64,000 nt of DNA. It comes from Massospora cicadina (taxonomy: Eukaryota > Entomophthoromycota > Entomophthoromycetes > Entomophthorales > Entomophthoraceae). Position numbers and translations under genes: made by a program. Under the pieces are notes generated by a model, which saw nothing but the letters and a program-made list of their open reading frames with translations, searched no databases and had not been told where the DNA came from. Every line of letters starts with the position of its first letter. Within the stretch, counting starts at the first letter, position 1. Where the stretch lies: NCBI GenBank assembly GCA_022478985.1, contig JAKSZP010014455.1:248001-312000 (forward strand), given 5' to 3'. Shown here piece after piece: positions 1 to 12,909 of this stretch.

Positions 1-1204
1 TTTAGATAATCAGTTTGAGGGATCTTGACCCCCTAACAAGCCACGTTTGACTTGTAATAAGTGTGGCAAACCTGGACATCTCGCCAACAATTGTGGACAG
101 CAGAAACTGAAGGATTAGGCTAACCTAGTCCAGCCTAAGGAAAAAAGAAACTTCCAAACGGCAGGGAAAAGACCACGTTGTCTATATGAGGGACAGTCTA
201 GAACTGCAGGTGATCATTTTCCCCTAATAAACCATACAAATTGGACAAGTCAGAACTATTTGTGGGCGAGCCTGAATTAAATACTCTTCTCCAAGTACTT
301 TACCAAGGTTTATTCGCAATAACCAGGTCAAAATCAAAGGGGATTGCCCCGAAAAATTGTGAAAGTGGTAGCTCGTCCATATGCCAGACAAATACTTGAG
401 AAGGTCTAAAACGCTGAAGATGAAACCAACCCATTAAATGCCAAATTAAATAAAGTCAACATATTGATTCTGATCTGTACCATTAGAGAAATGACTTCCT
501 TATATCTCAGATAAATCAATATATACACTAGATTCAGCTAATGAATCCATTATACATGCAGTAAACAATAGTCTATTTAAATTTTCTAAGTGCATGTATA
601 TGGATATTTTTGTGAAATGAGCTCCCATCTAGGCAATACTTGATAGTGGAGCACTGATTTATATTTTATCGACCAATTTAGTCATGATATTAAAGGCTAA
701 ACCGGATTTGGAGCATAGTAAGCAATACAGGACAGCTGGTCCTAACTCTAAAAATTCTTGCAGGGCCTATGGCGCTCTGCTGCTATTATTTGGATCCTAG
801 GTCATATCAGTGCCAGCGATAGTCCTGGCCAACTGAGAATTATGGAATTTATCTTAACAATGACATCATGTGGAAGTATGTGGTCAAATATGACTTTGAA
901 GAAAATACCTTATCAATTCTGGGGCAGATGTTGCCACTGATTTATCAACGAGAAGGGAATTCGCCTCTCAGCAAGAGAAATAATTCCATCAACCTGGTAT
1001 ATAAGAATGGGATATTACTTGTTGGTTAAAGATTAGTCAGTGAAAGAGTCCAGAAAGTTACCCAAATACATGACCAAAAATCTTGATATCTTAATATAAA
1101 CTAAGGAAAATGTTATAAATCAGCTGAGAAAAGGCAGAAAATCATGGAGACCAGACTGAATTTAGAACCAAAATCAATTATATTTGAAACTCAGTGCTCA
1201 TTGA
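1..1204 (+). pseudogene. Ty3/gypsy gag C-terminus and protease, 5' part of element E/A
   Basis: This is the first visible piece of the host element of the left nest. A perfect CCHC zinc knuckle (C-X2-C-X4-H-X4-C, CNKCGKPGHLANNC) lies at 53-94; in retroviral-type Gag this binds the element RNA. After a basic, Q/K-rich spacer comes an aspartic protease with a D-S-G-A active-site loop (D-S-G at 642-650). Further on is a block resembling the protease C-terminus of elements J and K, with motifs like ENTLSILGQ and INLVYKNGI. The frame is broken by several stops and shifts. The piece ends at 1204 inside the protease/RT linker, where element M is inserted; the element resumes at 14194. The 5' LTR and gag N-terminus lie outside the window. 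Domain calls are firm, precise ORF limits are not. Confidence 0.8.
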
Positions 1205-2269
1205 TGTGATGAATGGGATCATTCCAAGCCTCCATGAGGTAATTTGGCAAGAGGGCCCAGGCAAGGGCTTACAAGCAGGAGAGTGCAGCGGTGGTTAATG
1301 ATCCTAGTTATTGGCTTGATGAACGGTTATTGCTAAACCCTTGAAAGATGGTAATGACAATATTGACGCTTATGAGGATTGTCTGTCCACCAAAGAGGGC
1401 GTACAGAGAGGCGACAGCCTTGTTAAAACCAGAGGTATATTTCATTTTCCGTTCAAAATCCAGATAACTTATCTAAATCTCAGCAAATAATTTTAAGGTT
1501 TTGAAATTCATTTTCAATTTTGAGGTTTTTATTGCATACATTAGAAAATAAATTTGTCCTAAACACCTTCATCTGGTTGTATTAATGTTAGGAAATGGGG
1601 GATATTGGGGAACTTGTTCCTGCGGGGTCTGTGGGCAATGAGCTATCCATGGGCCTATTTCAAGAATCTCGTCCCCCTGATATACCCATCTGGGCCCTTT
1701 CTAGACCGTTTGTTAGGTACCTCACACTTTATGGAAAGTTTTCCACATTAAATTTCGTTTATTTGGACAAATTAGAGCTTGGCATTACTGTGTTGACCTT
1801 ATCACAAATTTATAATTAAAATTTATTAAAGTTTTCTGGTTTCTTCTGATAAACGCAGCCGCTGCTCTTCTCAACTCTCAATACTTCCCATTTATGGAGT
1901 AATTTGGCTTGACAGCCCCTGATTCGCCTGACTGCCCTTCGCTGTAGCTCTAGACATTACCACTTTTGGCATAATTTGGCTTGGCAGCCCTTGATTCTCT
2001 GGGCTGCCCTTTGCCATTGTTTTCATCATTTCTCGTTTCAGCAGATTTCAGGTTGGTGGCCTTTGATTGGCCTGATCACCATTTATGTTAGCCCTTGCCA
2101 CCTCCACTCCGAGTTTTAGTCATTTTGTTGGCATCTGATTCATAGAATGCCATTTTTGAGGGTTTCCCTTAAACCCAATAACTTATCATTAATAATATAA
2201 TTATGAGCCCCTAATATCCGCCTTAGGGTGATATGGCTATTAACGTCAGCCAGAACCTTAAATGTCACA
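1205..2269 (-). repeat. LTR of element M (left copy, 3' LTR)
   Basis: This 1065-base direct repeat matches 2941-3831 plus 14009-14188 along its whole length. Shared landmarks include the segment around GTGGTTAATGATCCTA, the segment TGAGGTTTTTATTGCATA and the end segment around TATTAAGAGCCCC or TATGAGCCCC. The small plus-strand ORF at 1595-1819 lies entirely inside it and is not considered a gene. Confidence 0.8.
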
Positions 2270-2940
2270 TCACCCCCCTCATAGGAGAGCCCCCTGCGCC
2301 CCCAGCCTTCCTCAACCTGCTGAGGACAGTTGGTACAGTGGTCAGGATATCTAATGAGGTCTTCATATCCCTATAGGAGAATATGAAGTTTTTGTGGCTA
2401 TCTGGCAAAGAAATTATCATATCACCTCCCTTAAAGATACAATCTTTGGTGGCAGTGGTGGCAGGGTTTCTTGTCTTGGGCTTTCTAACTGCTAAAGGAT
2501 CATGTAGGCGCCTTAGGGATGCTTTATGCAGGTACTTTTTTCTGGACTGTTGGTAGGGCTGGGCTTTTTCATCGCTAAGTTCATTCGATCTTTTGAGAAT
2601 ACAGCAAGCTAGCAACATTGGTTTCAGTCAGGACCATCTTGGAATGATGAGCAGTATGGGTAGTGGGCTTGGCGGCTTGAATGTGTGTTGGGGGAACTTA
2701 AACTTTTGCCTGGGTATGTTGTGAGTAGTGCTTCTGGGAGTGGTCCAGTCCAAATGTCCTTTAATTTAGATAGATAGGAAACTCACTCCCTTCTGGGGAG
2801 ATTATGACAATAATAACCATAACAGGTCCTGGAGGATAGTTGTCATAAGGAAGCAAAAATCCCAAATGCAGGCATGTTTTCCCTCACAAAACTGAATTAC
2901 TGCCCAAGGAAAGGAGGAATGGGATATGAACTTCGTCTAA
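2265..2940 (-). pseudogene. Interior of element M with a 117-codon unidentified ORF
   Basis: The 671-base interior between the M LTRs holds one minus-strand open frame at 2618-2265. Its product is K/R-rich in the first half and ends in a Gly-rich tail (KAGGAGGSP), with the stop codon just inside the neighbouring LTR. Upstream, a second frame reads for about 60 residues with many His, Thr and Gln. No zinc knuckle, protease or RT motif is visible, so it may be a shrunken gag or simply non-coding filler. The polypurine tract occupies about 2270-2283. No tRNA-type primer site starting with TGG is obvious next to 2940. Confidence 0.4.
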
Positions 2941-3831
2941 TGTGATGAAAAGGATCTTTCTACATCACCATGAACCAATTTGGCAAGAGGTCCAGTCAAG
3001 GGCCCATAAGCAGAAGAGTGCAGAGGTGGTTAATGATCCTATTTGTTGGCTTGATGAAAGGTTTTTGCTAAACCCTTGGAAGATGGTAAGGACAATAGTG
3101 ATGCTTCAGAGGATTGTCTGTCCATCAGAGAGGACGTACATAGAGGTGATAGCCTTGTTAAAGCCAGAGGTATAGTTCGTTTCCGTTCAAAATCCAGAAT
3201 ATCTTATCTAAATCTCAGCATATGATTTTAATACTTTAAAATTTATTAACAATTTTGAGGTTTTTATTGCATATATTAGAAAATAAAGTTGTCCTAAACA
3301 CCTCTATCTGGTTGTATCTATGTTAGGAAAAGGGGAATATTAAAGAATCTACTCCTGCGGAGTCTGTGGGCAATGAGCTATCCATGGGCCTATTTCAAGA
3401 ATCTCTTTTCCCAATATTTCCATCTGGGCCATTCTAGACCATTTGTTAGGTACCCCAGGCATTACAGAAACTTTTCCACATTTAATTTCATTTATTATAG
3501 ACAAATAAAAGCTTGGAATTTCTGTGTTGACCTTATCGCAAACTTTTAATCAAAATTCATTAAAAGTTTTCTGGCAACTTCTGATTCACTCATTTACTGC
3601 TCCCTTCAACTCTAAATACTTCCATTTATGGCATAATTCAGCTTGGCAGCCCCTTATTTAGTGGTATGCCTTTCGCCATGGCTCTTGACATTACTACTTC
3701 TGGCATTATTCAGCTTGGTAGCCTCTGATTCACTGGGCTGCCCTAAGTCGTTGTTTTCATAATTTTCTGTTTCAGCAGATTTTGGTTTGGCGGCCTTTGA
3801 TTTGCCTGATCACCATTTATATCAGCCCTTG
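2941..3831 (-). repeat. LTR of element M (right copy, first part)
   Basis: This is the larger part of the second M LTR. It matches 1205 to about 2105 and stops where element D begins. The last five bases, CCTTG (3827-3831), are duplicated at 14004-14008 as the D target-site duplication. Confidence 0.8.
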
Positions 3832-4926
3832 AGTTTAAATTTAGGGGCTTCGCTTCTCTTTCATAAATGATAACCCTTATTTGATAACTGCATAGGCTTG
3901 GTATGTGCATCTTTTACGTTGTATGATATTAGTTGATATAAGAATTATAATAGTATGAAGACTACTATCCATATTTATATAAATAATTTTTTGGTCCAAC
4001 GCTTGACCTGTATTTCTCCTCAAAATACTCCTGATGTCTTAAGTAGGGATTTATAACCTTATCCGCCTAACTTGATCCATGCTCAGATCCCTAGTAAACG
4101 GCCTTTCCTCTTGTCTTTCAGAGTTTCGTGGAGTCCACAGCAATTCATATCTAAGTTCAACTTTCCTCTAAGGATCCATAATCCTTACTATTTATTTTAC
4201 TAAAGAGTCCCCAATTAGAGCACACAAATAATAATTCCCTAAAGAATAATGGATCTAAAACCAATAATGAATTCTGCTATTTACCCCTTTTTGAATTATC
4301 AGGGGAATTTATAGAGGGAGTTCAGTACCCAACCCTTGGTTGGCACCTCAGCCATAAAACAGCAGCTGTTGCCATTGAAATTCCCTTCACTGTCTTACCA
4401 GCTATGGTCTTCCCCATCCTGGTTAGGATTCTTATTTTGAAAATCCTTGATATCTAAAACGGAAAGAATCAGAAAACATGTCCCCAACATTTTACACTCA
4501 ATCCCAGTGAGCCAACCATTTTTGGCAAGTGATAAGATTAGGTAATGTGACTTGTTATCCATTATAGCAGGTTGTGAACCAACTGATTGATACACTAGTT
4601 GCTGTCAAAAGCACTCGCCTTGTAACTTGCTCCTTGAATTCCCCATCAGTTGGTGATGAAACCTGACCAATCTTAATTGGTACACCTGATAGTTAATCAC
4701 TGATCAACTATCAGATGCCCCATTTTGTTGGCAACTCTACCTAACAAGATCTTAAGAACTACCTGGATCAATCCCAAATCTCCGATCCTGGTGAATTACC
4801 TAAAATCCCCAAACATTATTAATTCAAAATTGGGTTCAACTAATACCCAATTCACTAGCCAAGGGAATTATCCCCTAGCAATCCATGGTAATATAGACGG
4901 CTGGAAAGGTGGGAAAAATCTTAACA
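3832..4926 (-). repeat. 3' LTR of element D
   Basis: This copy pairs with 12910-14003 over the full length. Both share the segment ATTTAGGGGCTTCGCT near one end, TTTTTGGTCCAACGCTT in the middle and TCTAACA or TCTTAACA at the other end. The first bases (AGTTTAAATTT) have decayed relative to the right copy (TATTAGAATTT); the expected start would be TG. Confidence 0.82.
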
Positions 4927-4934
4927 CATCCCTT

Positions 4935-6645
4935 CTCTTGCTAGATTTCCAGCGAGAATAAGATTGGTACAGGAGAATAATGCCTCAGACACCAGGTCAA
5001 ATGCTTCTTGGGCTCTAGCAGAGCACAGTTGATCTGTACTCAACACTTCTCAGAACAACCTTTGGCATGCAGTTCTCTTCCTCCATGCTACCACCTCCCC
5101 GAGCAAGATCCCTATGACCCTCTGTCATGCTGGGCTAATCGTTTACTCATGACGATACTAATCCCAGGATCTGGTTTTCCCCTCATCAGGGCATATTACC
5201 CACTGTCATATTCAGGATTCTTGGTCTGGTATCTTAATTTCCTGAACTTCCTCCTCATCCTTGGCATGAGGTTCTTGCCTTCAATGTTCATTTCATAGCA
5301 CAATTAAAATTGCTCATTTATATTTACTCTTATTTTTCTCATAATAGCTTTTTGGCTCATATCATCCTTACTATTTATATGAAGAGTTTATCTCATAAAT
5401 TTTGAGAATAAATTCTCTAAAGTTAGAGCTTAATTGATTCTGAAGCGCATAATGTTGAATATTATAAAGCTTTGATATCCCACCTCTCATTTAGCTCATA
5501 TGTTAAATTGTAATCTCAGTATCCATAACTGCTTGACAGCATGTTTGATAAAGATGTTCAGTTCTTCCAACTGAAGAGTCGATCTACAATTAAAACCTCT
5601 TCTATGGTCCACCTAGGACTCATACTCCTAGACAAGTACCTGTAGCCAGTCATTCCATTAATTACTCGAAATGGTAATTAACCCTGATAAAACTAGTTAC
5701 TCAATTGTCTTGAATGATTCATGACCAATCAAACCCTCTGTTTATCAATTCCCAAAAATTATATTAAAAGCTCTCCTGGACTTGACTCCATTTGCAGATA
5801 CTCCTACAATCATTGTCAAACTTCCTGAAGCAATGCCCTGCACTCATTATTGATCGCTCCTCACTGGATCTGACTTGCTTCTAGAGTTCCTTTTTCAACT
5901 TGGCCAGTTCTAAAACCAGCTGTTCTGTCAACCAAACTAGCCATTGGAAACTGTGAGCATTCTGAACTCCCCTATGCAGAATTGAGGACCCAAGTAATCT
6001 AGATCTTTCCAGAGCTCTGAACCCTTATAATCTCTAAAACATACTAGCTCAAGATGTTGAAGCCTATGCTATTCGCTTTTCTGGCCAAGTTCTTCGATGT
6101 TGGGCCACAAAACTTCCAGCTTTTTCTGGCTTCCATCACTAATTATGCTTTCAATTGCAAGAAGCTCATAGTCCTCATCTACAGGATGCCATCCACTCCC
6201 TGTATGACTATCTCGTTTATGGATCATCCCATCAGTATTTTCCCCTGATGGCTTAGTTTGGGGGCATGATTTAGCAACCTTACCTAGTATCCCTTGCTTG
6301 ATGCCAGTTTATATGCCCAATGCTCTTAATGAAGCCCGAGGACAAGTGCTCAAGACCAATCTTCTGGATCCAGTGCCATATTGGTTCTACCCAAGGGTTA
6401 TTTTCTGACTGCCTCTACTTGTTCTGTTGCTTCCCTCCCTGATCTGGGGTATCACGTTTGGTAAGTACTTACATTTCCATCCCCCTTCCCCTAGTCGCAT
6501 TCTCACAGGGATCAGCCTCCTTTCAACAAACTTGGCTTTGAGTAGGTTTAGCTCTTGCTATCAACTGATCTCATATATATTTCAACGGTTTATTCACTCC
6601 TACTTCAATACATTCTCCTTCCCCCAAGAGGCGACCTAGGCGGAA
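4935..6645 (-). pseudogene. Extra 3' region of element D, degraded unidentified ORF(s)
   Basis: Ty3 elements usually go from integrase to the polypurine tract within a few hundred bases, but here about 1.7 kb intervenes. The minus strand shows protein-like stretches broken by stops. One has an aromatic-rich segment (NPWVEPIWHWIQKIG) near 6340-6390. Another is a likely coiled coil (WLTEQLVLELAKLKKEL, about 5890-5945). A third is a basic segment near the 3' end (about 5200-5295). No Env signal such as a signal peptide plus transmembrane pair could be made out. It may be an additional ORF of the kind found in some Ty3 lineages, or an older insertion too decayed to delimit. The plus-strand ORFs at 5008-5298, 6054-6248 and 6427-6639 are probably shadows. 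Confidence 0.45.
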
Positions 6646-6989
6646 TCTTCCCTGTGTTGAGGATGACCAATAAAAAATTATAAAAATATATTTAAGTTGT
6701 GCATTTTCAATAATATTTTTCGCAGTATCTTTAAAAATCTTTATTTTTTTTCTTCTTTTTTATAAAGATATGATCTTTACTCAGTTCTGCGGTCCATCTT
6801 TTTTATTTTTTCTCCCAAACTGGTTCCAAGGTATACTTTGACCTACCATTTTTCTATGGCTCAGAGGTTTTATTTTTAATAATTAACCATCTATTTTGGT
6901 TCAGTAGTCCTTTTTTGGACTTAACCAAATCATCAGGACATAGATCTAAATGGTTCAGCAGCCCTCTTGGAAAACTCTTTTTATTATTT

Positions 6990-8060
6990 TTTTCTTTGAT
7001 CCACTGCTTTAAATATTTAGCATAAACTCGATTTACAATCCTTTTTTTTCAAAGAGTTTCTTGATGGAATAGGCGTCTGTCACCATCATGGCAATAATCT
7101 CAAATGGACCCAACCACAATGCATCTAGCTTGTTTTGTCTCCTGAAACCATGTGTATCACAATAGGCAACTTTTTCGCCTATTTGGTATTTTGATAAGGC
7201 TGAAAGTTATTATCATCCATCATTTTTGCCTTGATCCTTTTCATTAAAGTTGTATCAAAATGCTTGCAATTGCGTCTAAATCTGGATATTTGACAATCAT
7301 ATCAGGTACTGCTCAGCACCCATACCCGATGTTGGTTCAACCACTCAGTATAGATTCAGTGACAACGCGGCCTTCCTTTTATATGGTAACTCAAATGGCG
7401 TTTTTACTGTCACCTTATGATAAACTATATAATATGAAAACATCATTAAAATAAGGTATGTTCCCTATGCAGAAGCTATCCCTATGAAGCTTCCTCAGCG
7501 TTATAGCTAGCGTTCCATTCACCTATTCTACCAATCCATTCATCTCCGGCTGGTAAGTTGCAGACATGACTCCTCAGATCCCCATCATTTCATTAAATCT
7601 TAAGATCACGTGAGATATAAAATTCATTACATTATCACTCAACAAGACTTGCGGGCATCCATGGCGGTATATCACTTGATCCAGGACCTTGCAGTGCTTG
7701 TAGAGTCTACTTTCGCCAGGGCCTTCATTTTGAATCTAGTCAGATAGTTGTTTGCAACCATGATGTATCTAACTACCCTAGTGCTCATAGCTAATGGTCC
7801 CATCACATTGATGGACACCGTATGCCAGGTAAATCCAGGGAAGACCAGTCAATTCTAGTCATGTTCTTGTGAGTCTTGTGCAACTGGCACTCCACACAAT
7901 AAACCATATAATATGCTATATCTTAGTTGATTTACTCCCAGTGATAATACCGGCAAATGTGATTGGTCATCTTCCTTGAGCATCTATGCCCAACAACCTA
8001 ATAAGCGGCTTAAATGATAGCTGTTTGTTCCAACAATTTTGGGAATAGTAATTGTTTTCT
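6990..8060 (-). pseudogene. Integrase of element D
   Basis: On the minus strand a zinc-binding CX2C segment (CVECQLHKTHKN, about 7900) is followed by the first core strand, recognisable as VRYIMVANNYLTRFKMKAL (about 7750), equivalent to '[15 protein letters not shown]' in related elements. The C-terminal part, FRRQNKLDALWLGPFEII (about 7100-7150), matches the typical barrel preceding the end of Ty3 integrases. Integrase would cut the target and join the LTR ends. Several stops and a decayed catalytic region make it non-functional. The stretch 6650-6990 after it is T-rich with no clear domain. Confidence 0.7.
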
Positions 8061-8199
8061 GTCAATAGTCTTAAAATTTGTCCATCCATGGTCTCAGTAG
8101 TTTCCATCACTTTTCAAAGTGTAAATTGGATTAATCAGGGCTCATTCCCAATTTCTCCTTTGACTATTCTCTGGTATAGCTCATCCACTTGCTGGTATA

Positions 8200-9480
8200 C
8201 CACTTGGACCATCGTAATATCAATAAACTTTCTGCATTCTGATGAGAAGCTCCAGCTTGTTGGACTATGTCATAATTATAAGCCTGTAGCTTCAATGCCT
8301 ATTGGGCCAGCCATCCTTCCAGTTCTTGCATTATTATGCAACCAACGCAATGAGGAGTGGTCTGTAACCACTTTAAGTGAGTTCCAAGAATATACACCCA
8401 AAACTGTTAACATGTGTAAATTACCAAAACGCATTTACGCTCAGTCATGGTGTAATTCCTCTCAGATGCTGATAGCATTCATATCACATATGCTACCTGA
8501 TTTTCATCCCCAAGTTCATGACTTGGCTCAGGATGGCGTTGATTGCCGTTAACAAAGCATTGGTCTGTATTATAAATTCTTGATTGAAAATTGGATATTT
8601 TAATATCAGAGAATCTTTTAAATACCGGCGAAACTCATTGAAAGAATCTTAGGCCTCTCTCATCCCAAGTAAATCTTTTTTTGGATCCTTCAGCAAATGG
8701 AAGAGGGGCTTGGTGATTCTCAAGAAATCTTTTATGAATTTTGGTAGTATTAAACCATTTAAAGGAACACTTGGATATCTTGGACACTCTTTGCACAGCC
8801 ATTCAATCTATGACTTTGATATTCTGGGCTTGCGGCTGCAGTCCACTAGAGTTGATAAAAAATCCAAGAAATTTCAACACTTTCTTGAAGAAGTGACACT
8901 GCCTTGGCTTGATTTTCAGGTTAGCTGCGGATTGTCTCTTGAAGACTTCTTCCAAGTGGTGTAAATGGTCAGTAAATGTTCTACTGAACACATTTATATC
9001 GTCCAAGTACACCAGGACGCATGACAACTTCAGGTAATTTAAAAACGCTTCCATGGCTTTTGAAAATCGTAGGCGCATTAAATAGACCTTGGGGCATCCT
9101 CATTGGATGATACAGCCCTTGCACAGTAATGATCCTGCATTTCTCCTGGTCTTCATTAGTAAATAGATTTGCCAATACCCTGTTAATTGATCCATTGCGG
9201 AGATATAATTTGCTTTTCCCAATAAATCTAAGGAATTGTCAATTTATGTTAGTGGATACAAATCCTTCTTTGTTATCTTATTTAGCTTCCAATAAATGAC
9301 ACCACCCAATTAGTGCCATCCTTCTTCTTCACAATTAGGATAAAGCTTGCCCAGGGACTCTCTGATGGAACTAGAATCTCATAATTCACTAGTTTACTGA
9401 TTTCTTCTTCCACTACTGCTTTGGCCACCTTAAACCATTTATTCAGTCTCATCCTATTGGAAAATTTTCCCCGCTGTTAA
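8200..9480 (-). pseudogene. Reverse transcriptase and RNase H of element D
   Basis: The RT core is well preserved on the minus strand. The palm motif VLVYLDDINVFSRTF has its YLDD at 8998-9009, preceded by a QGLFNAPTIFKSHG segment (about 9075-9115). It is followed by the thumb segment CHFFKKVLKFLGFFINSSG. Upstream (about 9180-9480) are traces of the fingers domain. RNase H follows at about 8200-8560 but is much more decayed, with only patches such as SGYRPLLIAL recognisable. The enzyme pair would copy element RNA into DNA within the Gag particle. Two overlapping open frames at 8803-9078 and 8981-9175 show at least one frameshift inside RT. Confidence 0.78.
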
Positions 9481-10829
9481 CTTTATGGATTACATTCCTT
9501 ACACATCCTGAATCATGGTCATCCTGTGCGAATACTTACAAATACCTGTCAAATAATTCAAGTACCTCCTGCTTCTGTCCATTAGATCAGCAAGTTGCTC
9601 TTAGTTGACCAATAGATTGTTGCTTTAATTCCTGCCTTCCAGTAATCCCATTTTATTAAGGGTCCCAAAGCCGTGAAATTTCATCGATCTAGCCATCAGG
9701 ATTAGATGAACAAAAGCTATGATCTAATTCTTCTCATTCTTCATCAGTTTTTCACTCAAATTTGCCAGGAGAACTCGAATTTCTCCATGGCCTGGCATAA
9801 TTATTCCAGGAGCCGCCCAAGGCTCTATTTTAGACTTCTTCCAGGGGTTTCTGACTACTCCATACAGCAGCTCTGGTATCTCCAACGTTTTTGGACAATT
9901 GTCATCTCAACTTTGGCAAAAGAATGTCTTGGGTAGGAATAGTCTTGATTTAACTATTACAATTGGCCAATTACAAGTCTGATCTTATAATAATAATTTG
10001 GATAAAATTAATGGCAGGATCGGCCAAAAAACCCTGGCAAATTCTTGGTGGACCCCAAAAATCAGGGTAATACTTTTTTTAATAAACCAAGGCAAATAAC
10101 ACTAATTTGAACAGTCAGATTGTACCAACTATGCAACGGAATCTGGGGAGTCCATTGGAGGTTTCTCCTGAGGCCACTTATAGTGCAAAGCAAACACTTA
10201 AGCGGGGGCCACCCCTTTTAAAGGCTGTCAGGGGTCCCCCAAGGTGCAATATTTTTTTCAAATGGGGATTAGCTGAATTATATTAAATTGTTACCTCACG
10301 GGTATATCTTGCCTAAAAATAGCTTTCCATCAGTTGTTCATGCAAAGTGAAGAAGATTTTTAAGCTTCAATAGTTTGAAATATACATATATCCTAATTAG
10401 GACCATACTATAATATTCCAAAATTACTCTTAAATTCTCTTAGACCCTTAAAACAGTTTAAATATAAAGCAATAATATAATATGAGGGGTCTTTTCTTGT
10501 TCACACGGCTGCAACTAATAAAACAATTTAAAACCTCATTTTTTACTTTAGTATATAAATTATTGCTTATAAGTGTAAATGTTTTATGGATTCCAGCTGA
10601 TCCAGCACCAGTGAGCGTATAACTTTCTGGATTCTTACAAATGTAAATCCTGTGTCAACTATTATCTGTGATCCTGGCAGTATGGTTCTTGAAGAATGAT
10701 CCTCAAATGAAATTCCCCAATTTTCCAGGATTTCTGTCAGCATTTCTCATCATTTTTGGCCATCTAATTGGTAACAAATCGGGACAATGCCTTCATTATA
10801 GATCAGATTAGTAAATTATTCCTTTTGGT

Positions 10830-11160
10830 CAGTGGAGCTTCCTCATCTTTCTGATAAACCAATTATCAGATTCAATATTGTCAATATATTATCTTTGTTT
10901 TTACATATAACTCCATACTTCTGTAGAAACTCCATCCCAATCAGAATACCATGTTTCGGTTGGCCAAAACTATTGCTGGGGCGGATACCACTAAAGAGCC
11001 AAATTGGAGTGACAGAGTGCTATATGCTCCACAGGAGATGGTAAATTAGAATGACTGTCCCATATTCTTTCTTATGCTCCAAATCAGTCAAGATTCCCAT
11101 CTTCTTCCAGCTTGGTCAAGACAATATTGATAGGCGCTCCACTGTCAACTATCACCTGCA
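10830..11160 (-). pseudogene. Aspartic protease of element D
   Basis: The minus strand reads VIVDSGAPINIVLTKLEE with the catalytic D-S-G at 11138-11146, the usual retropepsin loop followed by G/A-P-[IV]-N-[IV]. Downstream residues resemble the proteases of J and K. Frame breaks appear within about 40 codons. The protease would cleave the Gag-Pol precursor. Between it and RT (about 9480-10830) the sequence is the protease/RT linker plus unreadable decayed sequence. Confidence 0.68.
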
Positions 11161-11559
11161 CCCATACTTGATTAACCAGTATATCAATATATGTACACTT
11201 GAATTATTGTGAATCGTATTCAATGGGTGTATAGTGGCATTATTTGCCAAATTGAGGGTGTGAATAATTTGCACTGTAGAACTGGAAACAATTAGTTAAT
11301 TGCGCTAGAGGGGAAAGACATGTTTGCCTCATCTAATTTTAACTCCTTCAATTCTTCCGGATTCTTCACAGCTCAAATCTTATCTTCTAGTTGTCACACA
11401 TATGGCCGAGCATCTTTAATTATTTTGGGGTCAATCCCCTTTGCATAGGATTTTGTTAATGCATTAACATCCAAATTTACTACTTGATACAGTTAATCTT
11501 GTGCGCCATCATTGAAAAACAGATTTCTAACGTCAATTTCTTCATAAAAGATATCAGGG

Positions 11560-12890
11560 GGAACAAGTTTGCCTGCAGCTCTAGACTGTTCTCTGTCTAG
11601 GCCTCAGACCCTTTTTCTGACTTTGTGCAGGTTTGGCCTCTTTCTCCTGGACTACCTCGATTTGTTCCTTTGGCTTCTTGAATTGAACAGCAAAGTGTCC
11701 TTTTACTCCACACTGATAACAGTTTTTTCTTTATTATCAATCTGCTTGAACTCTTTAGGCTTATTTCCCAGCAAAATTAAATTATTGGACTCCTTAGCAA
11801 ACTCATTCTCTTTAATATATTTCAAATTTAACACTGATTTGGTTTGAAGCTTCTATTAGGGGCATTGAATGTAGCTCATAGTATAATCTTCAAATGATCC
11901 ACCATCTGTGAGATGATAATATCCATGCCATACATGGAAGATATCAAATTGTGTAAATCATGATAGGGCAAAGGGCCTTTTGAAATGCATTACGTGCATC
12001 AAAGTCATCCAGTACTTTTGCTCCAACCAAAATCTGTGAATCTTGGTAGAAACAATCGACAAAAATGGTATGGATTTGTCCTCTGGAATTGGATTCCCAT
12101 GAATTTCTGTTTGCACTTTGACATATGCGTGGGACTTCCAAATTCTTTCATGATGGTCGCCTTATCCTCTGAGTATGAACAGCTGCCCCCTATAGCTGGG
12201 GTAACACTCAGTTCTGACAATACATGTCCAAACAGTTCATCACCATCAAAGCTTTTTGACAATTGCTGTTCCCAAATATTGTCATGTCAAATAATCAGAA
12301 AAATGCAGAGGCGTTATCCTAATGGAATGTAGGTAATTTCAGCGTAGATATAGATTATCCAAAGTTTCTCTGGCCACTACTCTTGGTTTGGTTACTCAAC
12401 TATCTTGAGGAGTAATTTCAGGTGTCATCTCTAAAATAGCTGTGAATGCAGTCAGCATATTTTATGGAATAGCTGACTTCCCAACTGGAGTTCATGTAAT
12501 TCTTTTTTGGCATTGGCTGCGGCATAGGGCTCACATTCACATTTATGAGTCTTCAACTATTTGACTTGCTTTACAGCTGCTATATCTGCACTGGATGCCC
12601 ATAAAAAAATGCAATCTGCTTCACATTCAGTTCTCAAGAATAAGACTTATCAATATAAATATCCTTCCTTTTTCTCTAATGACGTTACTTTTCCTAGCAA
12701 TTCAATGCAGTAATTAGAGATATCTTTGACTACTTCCTCAATCTTGGTAACTCTCTCCTCCAAGGCAGCAAATTTTAAAAAATTGGCAGAATTCAAGGCT
12801 TTCTTGTTGAAGGTTGCCAATTCCATCCAGAGTTTTCTTAACTCATCCTTGTACGACATATTGTCCTTTTGCATCCTACTCAACTACAAC
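11560..12890 (-). pseudogene. Gag of element D with coiled coil and zinc knuckle
   Basis: A start region at 12883 opens a 77-codon frame (MSRMQKDNMSYKDELRKLW...) rich in K, E and L with heptad character, a probable N-terminal coiled coil. A capsid-like block lies at about 12005-12262. The zinc knuckle at 11680-11721 reads CYQCGVKGHFAVQF; the last cysteine has become Phe. It is followed by a K/E/Q-rich basic tail. Gag would assemble the particle and package RNA. The gene begins shortly after the primer-binding site, as expected. Stops and frameshifts occur between the blocks. Confidence 0.65.
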
Positions 12891-12907
12891 ACCTGTAGTG
12901 AGCACCA
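12889..12907 (-). promoter_or_regulatory. Primer-binding site of element D
   Basis: The minus strand reads TGGTGCTCACTACAGGTGT two bases inside the 5' LTR. The first TGG would pair with a tRNA CCA end. The first 16 bases are identical to the primer site of C and J. Confidence 0.72.
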
Positions 12908-12909
12908 AT

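Noticed and set aside
4935..6645. Envelope-like gene in element D
   Set aside because: No signal peptide, transmembrane helix or cleavage site could be seen; only described as an extra region.
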